Positions 43,820-53,349 of a DNA stretch of 64,000 nt are shown here, in pieces. Source of the DNA: Sphingobacterium sp. (GTDB lineage: Bacteria > Bacteroidota > Bacteroidia > Sphingobacteriales > Sphingobacteriaceae); contig JAIRVH010000188.1 in assembly GCA_031253985.1 (NCBI GenBank), positions 62,001-126,000 of the forward strand, written 5' to 3'. Each line of letters begins with the position of its first letter. Position 1 is the first letter of the stretch. Made by a program: the position numbers and the translations under genes. The notes under the pieces are model-generated. The model was not told the DNA's origin, searched no databases, and worked only from the letters and a program-made list of their open reading frames with translations.

Positions 43820-45448
43820 ATGTTGCAACGCATATTTCTTTTTATTCTTTTCTCTCATCTTAGTTTTAGTCTATTAGCCCAGGAACAGTCAGATAGTAGC
43901 AGAGTTTTACAGCGCCTAGAATATTTGATGGAAAATCAGAAGATTTACGTCAAAAACCGAGAGGATAAGCTAGAAAAGTTAAAACAGGAGGCAAAAACAC
44001 TGGAAGGTAATTCCGCTCAGTTTTTGAAGAAGAATTACGAAATTTTTGAAAATTATAAGAAGTTTGATTCGGACGCAGCGCTTTCTTATATTTTATTATG
44101 TCAGAAGCTGGCTCCATTAAATAATGATTCATTGCAAACCGTGATTCATTTGGATTTAGCTTGGGTGTATTCTACAATCGGACGGTACATAGAAGCCTCA
44201 AAACTATTAGGAGCAGTTGAACCTTCTTTGCTCGGTAAGGATCTCTTGGCAAAATATTATGATACTTATAGTTCATTTTACAGCCATTATGGTCAGAGCA
44301 ATAATCGCCCTGAGTATTATCAGGCGAGTGAACGGTATCGCGACTCGTTGTTAACAGTTTTGCCAAAATCTTCTTTAGAATACCGTACTGCAATTGCTGT
44401 TAAAACTTTATTTAACGGTAATCGGGAGGATGCTAAAAAGCAACTCTTGATCCTTTGGAAAGAGAAAAAAAAAGATATTGAGCAAAGAGCGCTGATCGCT
44501 TACTTTCTGGGGCTAATCTATAAATATGAAAAGGATACGAAAAGTCAAATTTATTATCTTTCCATATCGGCCAGTGCGGATATCGAAATGGCAAATCGCG
44601 ACAACGCTTCCTTTCATGATCTGGCATTAAGTTATTATGATAAGCAGGATTTCGATCGCGCATTTCAATTTATTGAAAAAGCGATCGACGACGCCATGTT
44701 GTGTAAGGTACGTTATCGTATTATCGAGGGGACTTCTTCCTACCCGATCATCAATGCGGCCTATCAGCAGAAAATAAGCAGCCAGAACAGGCAATTGGTT
44801 GCTTTGGTGATTGTGGTCAGTATTTTATTAATTGGTGTTATTATTGGGCTCGTCATTATTTATAGGCAAGTACAGCATTTGAGGCGAATACGATCGGAAT
44901 TATCGGCCACCAATCAGCAGCTTCGCGCATTGAATAATGAGATCAATCAAACTAACTTTAAATTGTCGGAATCCAACCATATTAAAGAAGAATATATCGC
45001 CCAATTTTTTGATATGTGCTCGAGTTACATCGATAAAATGGAGGATATTAGAAAAGTATTATTAAAGAAGGCTACAAATCAACAATGGGATGCATTGAGA
45101 GAGCAGCTGAAGTCTACGCAAATGGAGGAAAGAGAGGTGCAGCAGCTTTATATTAACTTTGATCGAATATTCTTAAACCTATATCCAACCTTTGTTGATG
45201 AATTCAATGCCCTGCTTCAGGATGATGAGAAGATTTATCCCAAAAAGACAGAACTTTTAAATACAGAACTTCGAATTTTTGCATTAATTAGATTGGGGAT
45301 CGATGACTCTGTGAAGATTGCGAGCTTCCTTCGCTATTCGCTACGAACAGTTTATAATTACAGAACAAAGGTACGTAATAAAGCCGCAGGAAATCGCGAT
45401 GCCTTTGAAGCTGCTGTATGTCAAATTGCGGTGATTGACCGACCGTAA
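43820..45448 (+). CDS. Membrane-anchored TPR / helix-turn-helix regulator (DUF6377-like, SusR-like layout)
   Basis: A 542-residue putative transmembrane transcription regulator. A signal sequence (1-20, SLLAQ) leads into a periplasmic region of TPR-like helices (about 25-320). One strong transmembrane helix follows at about 326-348 (LVALVIVVSILLIGVIIGLVIIYR), then a coiled coil (about 355-395) and a C-terminal winged/HTH domain (about 465-530, with RLGIDDSVKIASFLRYSLRTVYNYRTKVRNKA). This order fits DUF6377-type proteins, remembered and not checked, and the layout of Bacteroides SusR. It is 255 bp upstream of a SusC/SusD/GH30 operon on the same strand, so it probably senses the imported oligosaccharide and activates that operon. 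Confidence 0.82.
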   Translation: MLQRIFLFILFSHLSFSLLAQEQSDSSRVLQRLEYLMENQKIYVKNREDKLEKLKQEAKTLEGNSAQFLKKNYEIFENYKKFDSDAALSYILLCQKLAPLNNDSLQTVIHLDLAWVYSTIGRYIEASKLLGAVEPSLLGKDLLAKYYDTYSSFYSHYGQSNNRPEYYQASERYRDSLLTVLPKSSLEYRTAIAVKTLFNGNREDAKKQLLILWKEKKKDIEQRALIAYFLGLIYKYEKDTKSQIYYLSISASADIEMANRDNASFHDLALSYYDKQDFDRAFQFIEKAIDDAMLCKVRYRIIEGTSSYPIINAAYQQKISSQNRQLVALVIVVSILLIGVIIGLVIIYRQVQHLRRIRSELSATNQQLRALNNEINQTNFKLSESNHIKEEYIAQFFDMCSSYIDKMEDIRKVLLKKATNQQWDALREQLKSTQMEEREVQQLYINFDRIFLNLYPTFVDEFNALLQDDEKIYPKKTELLNTELRIFALIRLGIDDSVKIASFLRYSLRTVYNYRTKVRNKAAGNRDAFEAAVCQIAVIDRP

Positions 45449-45703
45449 ACGTTGGATTATACGTGCAAATTGACTTGATTAACGACTATTATACACTCAT
45501 TTAGGTACTTTTTAAAGGTTGGTTTATTTTGTAATAAACTCTTTATTAGTTTCTTGTGTTTTTTATTTGGTACTTTTTGAGTACTAGCCCTTTTTTCTCC
45601 GTCTCGGTGATCTTAGTTTTGTTTTGAGCAATGAAGGAGGGGAAACTCATTGCCATTTTGGAATAACCAAAAGATTAAACAATAACCAATTTTTTTATTT
45701 CAT
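45449..45703 (+). promoter_or_regulatory. Presumed promoter region of the SusC/SusD/GH30 operon
   Basis: A 255-bp AT-rich gap. GGTACTTTTT occurs twice, at about 45504 and 45569, the second followed by GAGTAC. Such a spaced repeat could be regulator half-sites, but no inverted symmetry or exact TAnnTTTG box is present. No gene or terminator is evident. Confidence 0.35.
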
Positions 45704-48682
45704 ATGATTTACTTTACTCGAAAAGTAGCCTTTTCAACGGGCTTGGCTTTCTTGTTTACCTTGATGAATTTTGTGTTTGCACAAGACAGAATTCAAATCA
45801 GTGGACGAGTGCTGGACGCCCAAGATCAGAAACCTCTTTCTGGGGTGACCATTACGCAGAAAGGAAGTAACAATGCTGTCTCCAGTAATGGGGAGGGGCG
45901 TTTTCAAATTTCCGCAAGCACGGGCAGTATAATTCAATTTACATTTGTGGGGTATGACAGCAAAGAATTGCCTGCCAGCAGTAGCATGGTTGTGCAATTA
46001 AATTCTTCTACTAATGTGCTTGAAGATGTCATTGTCATAGGTTATGGCAGCGTAAAAAGAAAGGATGTCACGACGGCAATTTCTTCTGTCTCTACCAAGG
46101 ATCTGGAAAAGAGACCTGTTACTAATTTTGGCCAAGCCATTCAGGGTAAGGCTGCTGGTGTAACTGTTATTCAGCCAAATGGCCAGCCAGGTTCTGCTCC
46201 CCAGATCCAAATCCGGGGAATAACATCTTTTAATAGCAATACAACTCCTTTGTATGTTGTTGATGGAGTTCCTGTAGAAGATATTAAATTCTTATCTCCT
46301 AATGATATTACGGATATCCAAATTTTAAAGGACGCATCATCTGCGTCGATCTACGGTTCCCGCGGTTCGAACGGTGTGATCCTCGTGACGACAAAATCAG
46401 GTAAGGCCGGTGAAGCAAAAATTACACTTGGAACACAATGGACAGCCAATGTTGTCAATAACACTGTCAAAGTTTTAAATACTAGCCAATACAAAGATTT
46501 ACAGGATGAGATAGGTCTTGTCAACCTTCCGGAAGGATTGATGGATCAGACAGACTGGTTTAAAGAGACCTACAAAACAGGTATTCAGCAAAATCATCAA
46601 CTATCAGTTTCCGATGGTAATGAGAAACTTCGTTACTATTTGGGAGGCGGTTATTTGAATGAAAACGGGACATTACAAGGCTCCTTCTTTAGAAGATATA
46701 ATTTCCGTGCTAATATTGATAACCAAGTTCGAAAATGGTTAAAGGTCAATGCGAATATCAATTATTCCGATAACAATGATAATGGAATTACCTCCGGGTT
46801 GGGGTCTAATCGTGGCGGGGTAGTGACCTCAGTAATTACAACACCTACCTATGCCCCAGTATGGGATCCAGCAAATCCAGATCGATTCTATAACAATTAT
46901 TATGGTATCAACAACATTACCAGTCCTTTGGAAAACTTAGCAAGGACAAGAAATAATAATAACCGGGAAAATCGTCTGGTTGCTACAGGAAGTGCGCTGG
47001 TTTCTTTTATGCCCAATTTAACTTGGAAAACTTCGTTTTCATTCGATAGAAGATCTGGTGTGATGACCACCTTCTTGGATCCTTGGACGACAGCATGGGG
47101 AAGAAATCAATTTGGGGAGGCCTCTGATCTTCGCAATACAAATACTGTATTGACCTGGGATAATATCTTAACCTATAGCAAAAGCTTTGGTAAACATAAT
47201 CTAGAAGTAATGGGTGGTTCTTCCTGGACAGACTCTAAATACTCGAGAAGCTATATCTACGGTTCAAACTATGCAAACGGAATCATTGAGACACTTAACG
47301 CGGCAAACAAGATCTCTTGGGATAGAACAGGATCCTCTGCATCCAATTGGGGAATTATGTCCTATTTCGCCCGTGCAATGTATAACTACGACGGTAAGTA
47401 TTTGTTGACTGCGAATATGCGCGCCGATGGTTCTTCGAAGCTGAGTCCTGAGCGGCGCTGGGGATACTTTCCTTCTGTCTCGGCAGCCTGGAGAATCTCT
47501 TCGGAAGATTTTATGAAAGACGTAGATTGGATAAACGACTTTAAAATCCGTGGGGGATGGGGACAGACAGGTAATCAATATGGATTAGGTGACTACGCTT
47601 ATCTGCAATTGAGCGGTATTCAGCGTCAACAATGGTTTGTAGAGGGAAAGGACAATGCTGTGCCAAATATCAATAAACCAACAGTCTTAAGGGCTAAAGA
47701 CTTGACTTGGGAGACCACAAGTACAACAAGTATTGGTTTTGATATCACCATGTTAAGCAATAGGTTGACAGTCAGTGCCGATTATTACAACAAGGATACC
47801 AAGGATCTTTTAATGAATGCAAGTTTGCCCGCAGGACAACAAGCAACCACCATCCAAAGAAATGGTGGCCGGCTGAACAACCATGGTTTTGAATTTGCCG
47901 TAAATTCGAAAAATCTGAACGGCAATTTTACATGGAATACAGATTTTAATATTTCATTTAACAAAAATAAACTGAAACAACTGGATTTACAACAAGTGTA
48001 CTACGACGTCAAGACGAACGATTATGTTAATGATTTTGTGGTGAAGAATGAACCGGGAAGATCGCTTGCAGGATTCTACGGTTATATATCAGATGGTGTA
48101 AACCCTGAAACCGGCGAACTCATGTATCGTGATCTGAATGGCGATGGAAAGATCTCATCAAGTGACCGTACTTATATTGGCAATCCGCTTCCAAAGTTTG
48201 TGTATGGCATGACAAATAGTTTCTCCTGGAAAAATTTCGATCTGAGTATATTCATTCAGGGAACTTATGGAAACGATATTTTCAATGCGAGCCGCATGGA
48301 AACAGAAGGTATGTATGATGGTCGAAATCAAACGACGGTTGTATTGGATCGCTGGAGAGTACCGGGGCAGATTACCAACGTTCCCAAGGCTGGATTTGAT
48401 ATGAAAAATTCAACCTATTTTGTTGAGGATGGAAGTTATCTACGTATGAAAAATGTTTCCTTGGGCTATTCCATTTCTCCGGAGAGACTGAAACGTATTG
48501 GTATCCATAAAATTCAGCCTTATCTATCTGTAAGTAATTTATTTACGTTGACAAAATATTCAGGTATGGATCCCGAAGTAAACCAATATTCTGGTGGAGC
48601 TGATTCTAGAATCCAAGGTATTGATTGGGGGACCTATCCACAGAACCGTTCATTTGTTTTAGGTCTTAATATTGAGTTTTAA
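45704..48682 (+). CDS. SusC/RagA-family TonB-dependent transporter (GH30 locus)
   Basis: A 992-residue outer-membrane importer. A signal peptide ends near residue 26 (FVFAQ). The CarboxypepD-like domain (ISGRVLDAQDQKPLSGVTI, to about residue 105), TonB box EDVIVIGYG, and plug with IRGITSFN, PLYVVDGVPV and ILKDASSASIYGSRGSNGVILVTTKSG follow, then the barrel ending IEF. This is a textbook SusC. Its SusD partner starts 11 bp downstream, and a GH30 glucanase and a surface binding protein share the operon, so beta-glucan fragments are the likely cargo. Confidence 0.95.
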   Translation: MIYFTRKVAFSTGLAFLFTLMNFVFAQDRIQISGRVLDAQDQKPLSGVTITQKGSNNAVSSNGEGRFQISASTGSIIQFTFVGYDSKELPASSSMVVQLNSSTNVLEDVIVIGYGSVKRKDVTTAISSVSTKDLEKRPVTNFGQAIQGKAAGVTVIQPNGQPGSAPQIQIRGITSFNSNTTPLYVVDGVPVEDIKFLSPNDITDIQILKDASSASIYGSRGSNGVILVTTKSGKAGEAKITLGTQWTANVVNNTVKVLNTSQYKDLQDEIGLVNLPEGLMDQTDWFKETYKTGIQQNHQLSVSDGNEKLRYYLGGGYLNENGTLQGSFFRRYNFRANIDNQVRKWLKVNANINYSDNNDNGITSGLGSNRGGVVTSVITTPTYAPVWDPANPDRFYNNYYGINNITSPLENLARTRNNNNRENRLVATGSALVSFMPNLTWKTSFSFDRRSGVMTTFLDPWTTAWGRNQFGEASDLRNTNTVLTWDNILTYSKSFGKHNLEVMGGSSWTDSKYSRSYIYGSNYANGIIETLNAANKISWDRTGSSASNWGIMSYFARAMYNYDGKYLLTANMRADGSSKLSPERRWGYFPSVSAAWRISSEDFMKDVDWINDFKIRGGWGQTGNQYGLGDYAYLQLSGIQRQQWFVEGKDNAVPNINKPTVLRAKDLTWETTSTTSIGFDITMLSNRLTVSADYYNKDTKDLLMNASLPAGQQATTIQRNGGRLNNHGFEFAVNSKNLNGNFTWNTDFNISFNKNKLKQLDLQQVYYDVKTNDYVNDFVVKNEPGRSLAGFYGYISDGVNPETGELMYRDLNGDGKISSSDRTYIGNPLPKFVYGMTNSFSWKNFDLSIFIQGTYGNDIFNASRMETEGMYDGRNQTTVVLDRWRVPGQITNVPKAGFDMKNSTYFVEDGSYLRMKNVSLGYSISPERLKRIGIHKIQPYLSVSNLFTLTKYSGMDPEVNQYSGGADSRIQGIDWGTYPQNRSFVLGLNIEF

Positions 48683-48693
48683 TTGTCTGTATC

Positions 48694-50211
48694 ATGAAAA
48701 AATATATAAGTAACACGCTTTCTCTGCTAACTGGCTCTTTGTTTTTATTTTCTTGTTCATTGAACCGTGATCCACTTTCAGATTATTCGGATGTCAGTCA
48801 GGGGAAGACAGAAACAGGAACTCAGGTTGTTTTCAAGAATAAGTCTGAGGTTGAGACCTATTTGGCTGGAATTTACCAACAGATGAAAGATAGGCAGGAG
48901 CATTGGTATCTTGATTTGTTATTAATTGGCGATTCACATGCCGATAACTCCTATGCAGGAACGACTGGAGCAGAAGTTGTACCTTTTGAGAATAATTCGA
49001 TTGAAGGATCCAATTCCGTAGTTGACCGGGATTGGGGAAGGTATCTTGAAGATGTTGGACGGGCAAATCGATTGATCATTTATGTCGATAGTGTAGCTGA
49101 CAAATCGGTTAGCGATACGGAAATTAGAACCTATAAAGCGCAGGCTAAGCTTTTCCGAGCATTAGCGATGTTTGATATGGTCCGCATCTTTGGATCGGTC
49201 CCAGTCATTACCACAATCGCACCTGATATTACGGGTGACAACGTAGGAGAAGTTTATCCGCAGTATTTCCCTAAGCAGGCGACCGAAGAGGAGGCCTACA
49301 AGCAGATTGAAAAAGATCTGATGGATGGATTAGCTGATGCGCCTGCTAACAATAACGGGAATAAAACCTTATTTACCAAATCGGTTGCACGAGCGATGTT
49401 AGCGAAGATCTATGCCGAAAAACCAATTCGGGATTATGCTAAAGTTATTCAGTATGTCGATGCATTGACTGCGGATGGTTTTGACTTAAATCCTAATTAT
49501 TCGGATTTGTATGCGATGAACGCGAGTAATACGGATCTTGCACAACGTAATACAAAGGAATCTATTTTGGAAGCGCAGTTCACTTCAGGGGGCGGCAATT
49601 GGGCGACTTGGATGTTTGGAAGGGATTTGTCCAATTATGATAATAACTTTACATGGGCAAAATGGGTAACTCCGTCCCGGGATTTGATACAGGCTTATAG
49701 CAATGAAGGTGATCAAATTCGTTCGGGGCAATCGATCGTCTATTATTCGACAACCTGGAGCAATTATTATCCTTCAAATAACTACCCGTTCATGTTTAAG
49801 CTGCGGTCTGCATTTAATAGCATTGTCAAGCTTCGCTATGCGGATCTATTGTTATTGAAAGCAGAAGCATTAATTCAGCAAGGATCAGATTTATCGGGGG
49901 CTGCCGATATTATAGATAAAATTCGCACACGGGTTAAATTACCGAAATTGGCAACAGCTGTTCGCTCCAATAAAGACGCCTTATTCGAAGCATATTTGAA
50001 GGAACGCCGTTTGGAATTAGCTTTTGAAGGACAGCGCTGGTTTGATCTGGTGCGGTTAGACAAAGTGGAGTCTGTTATGAATGCAGTTTATGCAAAAGAC
50101 GCTGGGAGAAAACCGCAGGTGTATCCCTTCACGAAAAACTCTTACCGATTGCCGATTCCACAACCAAAAATTGATCAGAACCCTAATCTAGTTCAGAATC
50201 CTGGCTATTAA
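48694..50211 (+). CDS. SusD/RagB-family lipoprotein (GH30 locus)
   Basis: A 505-residue lipoprotein, lipobox FLFSC (Cys21) followed by SLNRDPLSDYSD. SusD features are YKAQAKLFRALAMFDMVRIFGSVPVI and the C-terminal YLKERRLELAFEGQRWFDLVR, ending with the typical IDQNPNLVQNPGY. It is the glycan-capturing partner of the SusC encoded 11 bp upstream. A short hairpin lies between it and the GH30 gene. Confidence 0.95.
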   Translation: MKKYISNTLSLLTGSLFLFSCSLNRDPLSDYSDVSQGKTETGTQVVFKNKSEVETYLAGIYQQMKDRQEHWYLDLLLIGDSHADNSYAGTTGAEVVPFENNSIEGSNSVVDRDWGRYLEDVGRANRLIIYVDSVADKSVSDTEIRTYKAQAKLFRALAMFDMVRIFGSVPVITTIAPDITGDNVGEVYPQYFPKQATEEEAYKQIEKDLMDGLADAPANNNGNKTLFTKSVARAMLAKIYAEKPIRDYAKVIQYVDALTADGFDLNPNYSDLYAMNASNTDLAQRNTKESILEAQFTSGGGNWATWMFGRDLSNYDNNFTWAKWVTPSRDLIQAYSNEGDQIRSGQSIVYYSTTWSNYYPSNNYPFMFKLRSAFNSIVKLRYADLLLLKAEALIQQGSDLSGAADIIDKIRTRVKLPKLATAVRSNKDALFEAYLKERRLELAFEGQRWFDLVRLDKVESVMNAVYAKDAGRKPQVYPFTKNSYRLPIPQPKIDQNPNLVQNPGY

Positions 50212-50230
50212 TTGATTTAACAATGGGAAG

Positions 50231-50249
50231 TTCCGTCCGATGGACGGGA
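50231..50249 (+). other. Intercistronic hairpin between SusD and GH30 genes
   Basis: CCGTCC (50233-50238) pairs with GGACGG (50242-50247) over a 3-nt loop. Outer T-G and T-A pairs may extend it. An A-rich stretch, not a T run, follows, so it looks like an RNA-stability or translation element rather than a terminator. Confidence 0.45.
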
Positions 50250-50264
50250 AAAAATTATTAACAG

Positions 50265-51758
50265 ATGAAATATAATAATACAACTATGATATACACATTC
50301 TTGTTGTCCTGTTTGATAACGGCAACATCTTGTAATCGCGACAGCTATACCCCTTCACAAGGTGAAGATATTAAAAAAAGTGGCGATGTAACTATCTACA
50401 CAACAACAGGTAGCCGGTCTGTGGATTTTGGAAAACGCTTTGTGGATTTCAGTTCCAAATTCAATATGTCTCCGAATACTATTACGATAGATCCTACGCA
50501 AAAATTCCAGACGATGGACGGATTCGGTGCTGCAATTACAGGTTCTACCTGTTATAATCTAATGAAAATGAATAAGGAAGACCGGACGAAATTCCTCACG
50601 GAGACGTTTTCCGATAAGGATGGGATGGGGATGAACTATATCCGTATTGCCATTGGATGTTCTGATTTTTCTTTGAGTGAGTATACCTGTTGGGATAAGG
50701 AAGGAAAGGAAAATTTTGGGCTACAGTCGGAAGAAACGCAATATGTCATTCCGGTGCTGAAAGAAATACTTGCGATCAATCCGTCCATAAAAATTATGGG
50801 TTCACCCTGGACTCCACCGAAATGGATGAAAGTGAACAACCTGACCGATTTAAAGCCCTTTGATTCATGGACCAGTGGTCAGTTAAATCCAAAATATTAT
50901 CAAGATTATGGTTGGTATTTTGTCCAATGGATTCAGGCAATGAAAAAAGAAGGCATTCATGTTTATTCGATTACCGTTCAAAATGAACCTTTGAACCGGA
51001 AAAACTCCGCTTCGCTTTATATGTCCTGGCAAGAACAACAAGCTTTCGTCAAACAAGCTTTGGGACCACAATTAAGAGCGGCAAACCTGTCAACAAAAAT
51101 CTATGCGTTTGACCATAATTATAACTATGATAATATTGCCGATCAGACGGATTATCCGGTCAAGATCTACAACGATGCGGGAGCAGCGTCATTTATCGCG
51201 GGTGCAGCATATCATAACTATGGTGGCGATAAAGCGGAGTTAATTGATATTCATAATCAACGTCCGGACAAGGAGTTGGTCTTTACAGAAACATCCATTG
51301 GAGAATGGAATGATGGCCGGAATCTCGAAAAGCGATTAATGGAGGATATGCGCGAAGTCGCACTTGGTACCGTAAACAATTGGAGCAAGGGTGTTATTGT
51401 TTGGAATTTGATGTTAGATACCGACAAAGGGCCTAATCGCGAAGGAGGCTGTCAGACGTGTTACGGAGCCGTGGATATCAGTAAGGCAAATTATAAGAAT
51501 ATAACACGCAATTCGCATTATTATATTGTTGGTCATCTTTCTTCGGTGGTCAAGTCAGGAGCTACGCGGATTGGTACTTCTGGCTACACAGCGGAAGGCC
51601 TGGTGTATACTGCGTTTCAGAATACAGATGGGACCTATGCGGTTGTTCTGCTAAACGAATCTGGTGACAGCCGTAAAATCACCTTGGCAGATGGTAAACA
51701 TCATTTTAGCTATGATGTACCAGCTAAGTCGGTAGTTTCTTACCGCTGGACATATTAA
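50265..51758 (+). CDS. GH30-family glycoside hydrolase, probable endo-beta-1,6-glucanase
   Basis: A 497-residue lipoprotein enzyme, lipobox TATSC (Cys23). The GH30 (beta/alpha)8 catalytic domain starts FQTMDGFGAAITGSTCYNL. The acid/base is Glu241 (ITVQNEPLNRK) and the nucleophile Glu342 (VFTETSIGEW), both in the expected places. A C-terminal beta-sandwich completes the GH30 fold (about 435-497). The protein is at the membrane surface beside SusC/SusD and a SusE-like binding protein. The same order occurs in the characterised Bacteroides thetaiotaomicron beta-1,6-glucan locus, so cleavage of fungal beta-1,6-glucan is the best guess; glucosylceramidase or xylanase activity is less likely from context. 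Start could also be the Met at 50286. Confidence 0.9.
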   Translation: MKYNNTTMIYTFLLSCLITATSCNRDSYTPSQGEDIKKSGDVTIYTTTGSRSVDFGKRFVDFSSKFNMSPNTITIDPTQKFQTMDGFGAAITGSTCYNLMKMNKEDRTKFLTETFSDKDGMGMNYIRIAIGCSDFSLSEYTCWDKEGKENFGLQSEETQYVIPVLKEILAINPSIKIMGSPWTPPKWMKVNNLTDLKPFDSWTSGQLNPKYYQDYGWYFVQWIQAMKKEGIHVYSITVQNEPLNRKNSASLYMSWQEQQAFVKQALGPQLRAANLSTKIYAFDHNYNYDNIADQTDYPVKIYNDAGAASFIAGAAYHNYGGDKAELIDIHNQRPDKELVFTETSIGEWNDGRNLEKRLMEDMREVALGTVNNWSKGVIVWNLMLDTDKGPNREGGCQTCYGAVDISKANYKNITRNSHYYIVGHLSSVVKSGATRIGTSGYTAEGLVYTAFQNTDGTYAVVLLNESGDSRKITLADGKHHFSYDVPAKSVVSYRWTY

Positions 51759-51779
51759 CCGAAGGATTATGAACCCTGA

Positions 51780-51800
51780 GCGCTATCTCGTGGATAGCGC
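51780..51800 (+). other. Intercistronic hairpin between GH30 and SusE-like genes
   Basis: GCGCTATC (51780-51787) pairs perfectly with GATAGCGC (51793-51800) over a 5-nt loop, 15 nt before the next ATG and with no T run. It may stabilise mRNA or tune expression between the two genes. Confidence 0.5.
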
Positions 51801-51815
51801 ATAAATTATGAACAA

Positions 51816-53153
51816 ATGAAAAAATATCTCATCAATATACTATTGGGAACCGCTGCGATTGCTGCAGTCAGTTCCTGTAAAAAGGATGAAAAATATACCT
51901 ATCAAATAGGAGATCCAAAGATTGAATTGAAATCGCCCATTTCAACGGCAAGTTTTGGGGATAGCCTTGAATTTCAGGTCCACGTTTCGGATGATAAAGT
52001 TGCGCTGTCAACAGTTAAAGCCCAATTGTATTTTACAGATGATAAGGTAACGGAAACTGTAATCCGCACCAAAGAAAATGGAGATTATACAGGAAAGATT
52101 TATGTTCCTTTTCTGAAAAATATTCCTGACGGGGAAGCAACACTAAAATTTGTCTTGCAGAATATTAGCCAAAAGACGAGCGAACAGTCTTTTGATATTA
52201 GTCTCAGCAGACCGGACTTTCCATATTTAACGCTGGTCACCGAATCCAAGTCCTATCGAATGGAAAAGGTAGGGCGTAATCAATATGCGGCAAAAGAAAA
52301 CTTTCCAGCAGAAGTAAAAGGCTATATCCAAGCGCCAAAAGTAGGTGTACAAGGCAATGCGATGAACTTTGGATGGGTGAATAATATGGTTAACTTCGGT
52401 TCTACTGCCGAAATTCCATTTTCAAATTCAACTTCTGGTGTTTATCCAATTCAATTTAATACATTGACATTTCAGGCATCGCCATTTATTGTCATATTAC
52501 TGAATGGGTCGCAGTTTAGTCGTCTCGATGATAAACATGCTAAAGTCGAAATTGATCTGGCTCAAGGAAAACCAATGACCTTTGAGGGGATTGCAGATCT
52601 ACAAGATTGGTGGATTGATCCTGATTTCTTTACCAAGGCTGCTGATGGAACCCTATCTTTTAATGGGACGACAGGGAAATACCGTGTTACAGCAGATTTT
52701 GCCTTAAAATACTTTGTTGTTGAAGTGATGACAGGTAACGATTTAGCGAAATTGCAAGATGACGGAAGCGGCGCAGTATGGATTATTGGCGAAGGAATCG
52801 GAAAGCCTAAAGTATCCAGTAATCAGGTGGGTTGGAATACGGATAAAGCGCTTTGTTTGACCCCGCTAGGGAACAAGAAATACCAGATAACTGTTAAGGC
52901 CGGAGAATCTATAAACTCGGATAACATCAACTTCAAATTTTTCCATCAAAAAGGATGGGGAGGTGAATTTGGAGGTACAGATGTGACAACTACAAGTAAT
53001 ATTGTATTTGTGGGGGATGGCAATAATGGCCGTGACTCGGGCAATCTTGGTATAAAAACTGGTAAAGTATTAGAATCAGGTAAAACGTATGTCTTTACCC
53101 TGGACTTAGCTGCCGGAAATAAGAAAGCTGTCTTGACGGTTGCGGCGAAATAA
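51816..53153 (+). CDS. SusE-like surface glycan-binding lipoprotein (DUF5125/DUF5121-like)
   Basis: A 445-residue lipoprotein, lipobox AVSSC (Cys21) followed by KKDEKY, the surface-export type. An N-terminal Ig-like domain (about 30-130) is followed by SusE/SusF-like starch-binding-type beta-sandwich modules. Trp/Tyr-rich loops (LQDWWIDPDFF, AVWIIGEGIGKP, FFHQKGWGGEFGG) are of the kind that stack on sugars. The DUF5125/DUF5121 names are from memory. It is last in the SusC-SusD-GH30 operon, which is the place of the surface glycan-binding protein in the Bacteroides beta-1,6-glucan locus. A terminator follows. Confidence 0.82.
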   Translation: MKKYLINILLGTAAIAAVSSCKKDEKYTYQIGDPKIELKSPISTASFGDSLEFQVHVSDDKVALSTVKAQLYFTDDKVTETVIRTKENGDYTGKIYVPFLKNIPDGEATLKFVLQNISQKTSEQSFDISLSRPDFPYLTLVTESKSYRMEKVGRNQYAAKENFPAEVKGYIQAPKVGVQGNAMNFGWVNNMVNFGSTAEIPFSNSTSGVYPIQFNTLTFQASPFIVILLNGSQFSRLDDKHAKVEIDLAQGKPMTFEGIADLQDWWIDPDFFTKAADGTLSFNGTTGKYRVTADFALKYFVVEVMTGNDLAKLQDDGSGAVWIIGEGIGKPKVSSNQVGWNTDKALCLTPLGNKKYQITVKAGESINSDNINFKFFHQKGWGGEFGGTDVTTTSNIVFVGDGNNGRDSGNLGIKTGKVLESGKTYVFTLDLAAGNKKAVLTVAAK

Positions 53154-53170
53154 TAAAAATTGAGTTTTCT

Positions 53171-53204
53171 AAGTCCTAAGTAGTTTTCTACTTAGGACTT
53201 TTTC
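53171..53204 (+). terminator. Rho-independent terminator after the GH30 locus
   Basis: AAGTCCTAAGTAG (53171-53183) pairs perfectly with CTACTTAGGACTT (53188-53200) over a TTTT loop, followed by T residues. Confidence 0.88.
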
Positions 53205-53211
53205 TTTCTAA

Positions 53212-53249
53212 TGGAATTTGTTTATTCCAAGTTTCATTTGTTATATTTG
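53212..53249 (+). promoter_or_regulatory. Consensus promoter with overlapping inverted repeat, upstream of copper locus
   Basis: TTTG (53217-53220), a 21-bp spacer and TATATTTG (53242-53249) match the Bacteroidota TTTG/TAnnTTTG promoter exactly. The inverted repeat TGGAAT-N6-ATTCCA (53212-53229) overlaps the -33 element, the right place for a repressor or activator, possibly metal-responsive. The predicted leader is about 95 nt to the ATG at 53350. Confidence 0.65.
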
Positions 53250-53349
53250 TCCAGCTCTCAGAGCGAATGATCTTAAGCTTGATTCGGTGAGTTTACAAGA
53301 AAAAAGTAATCTTCCTGATAGGAGCTGCTATTGAGAATAACATATTCGA

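Noticed and set aside
43666..43863. Plus-strand open frame of 65 codons before the TPR/HTH regulator
   Set aside because: It overlaps the regulator start and a terminator-like hairpin and has no recognisable features.
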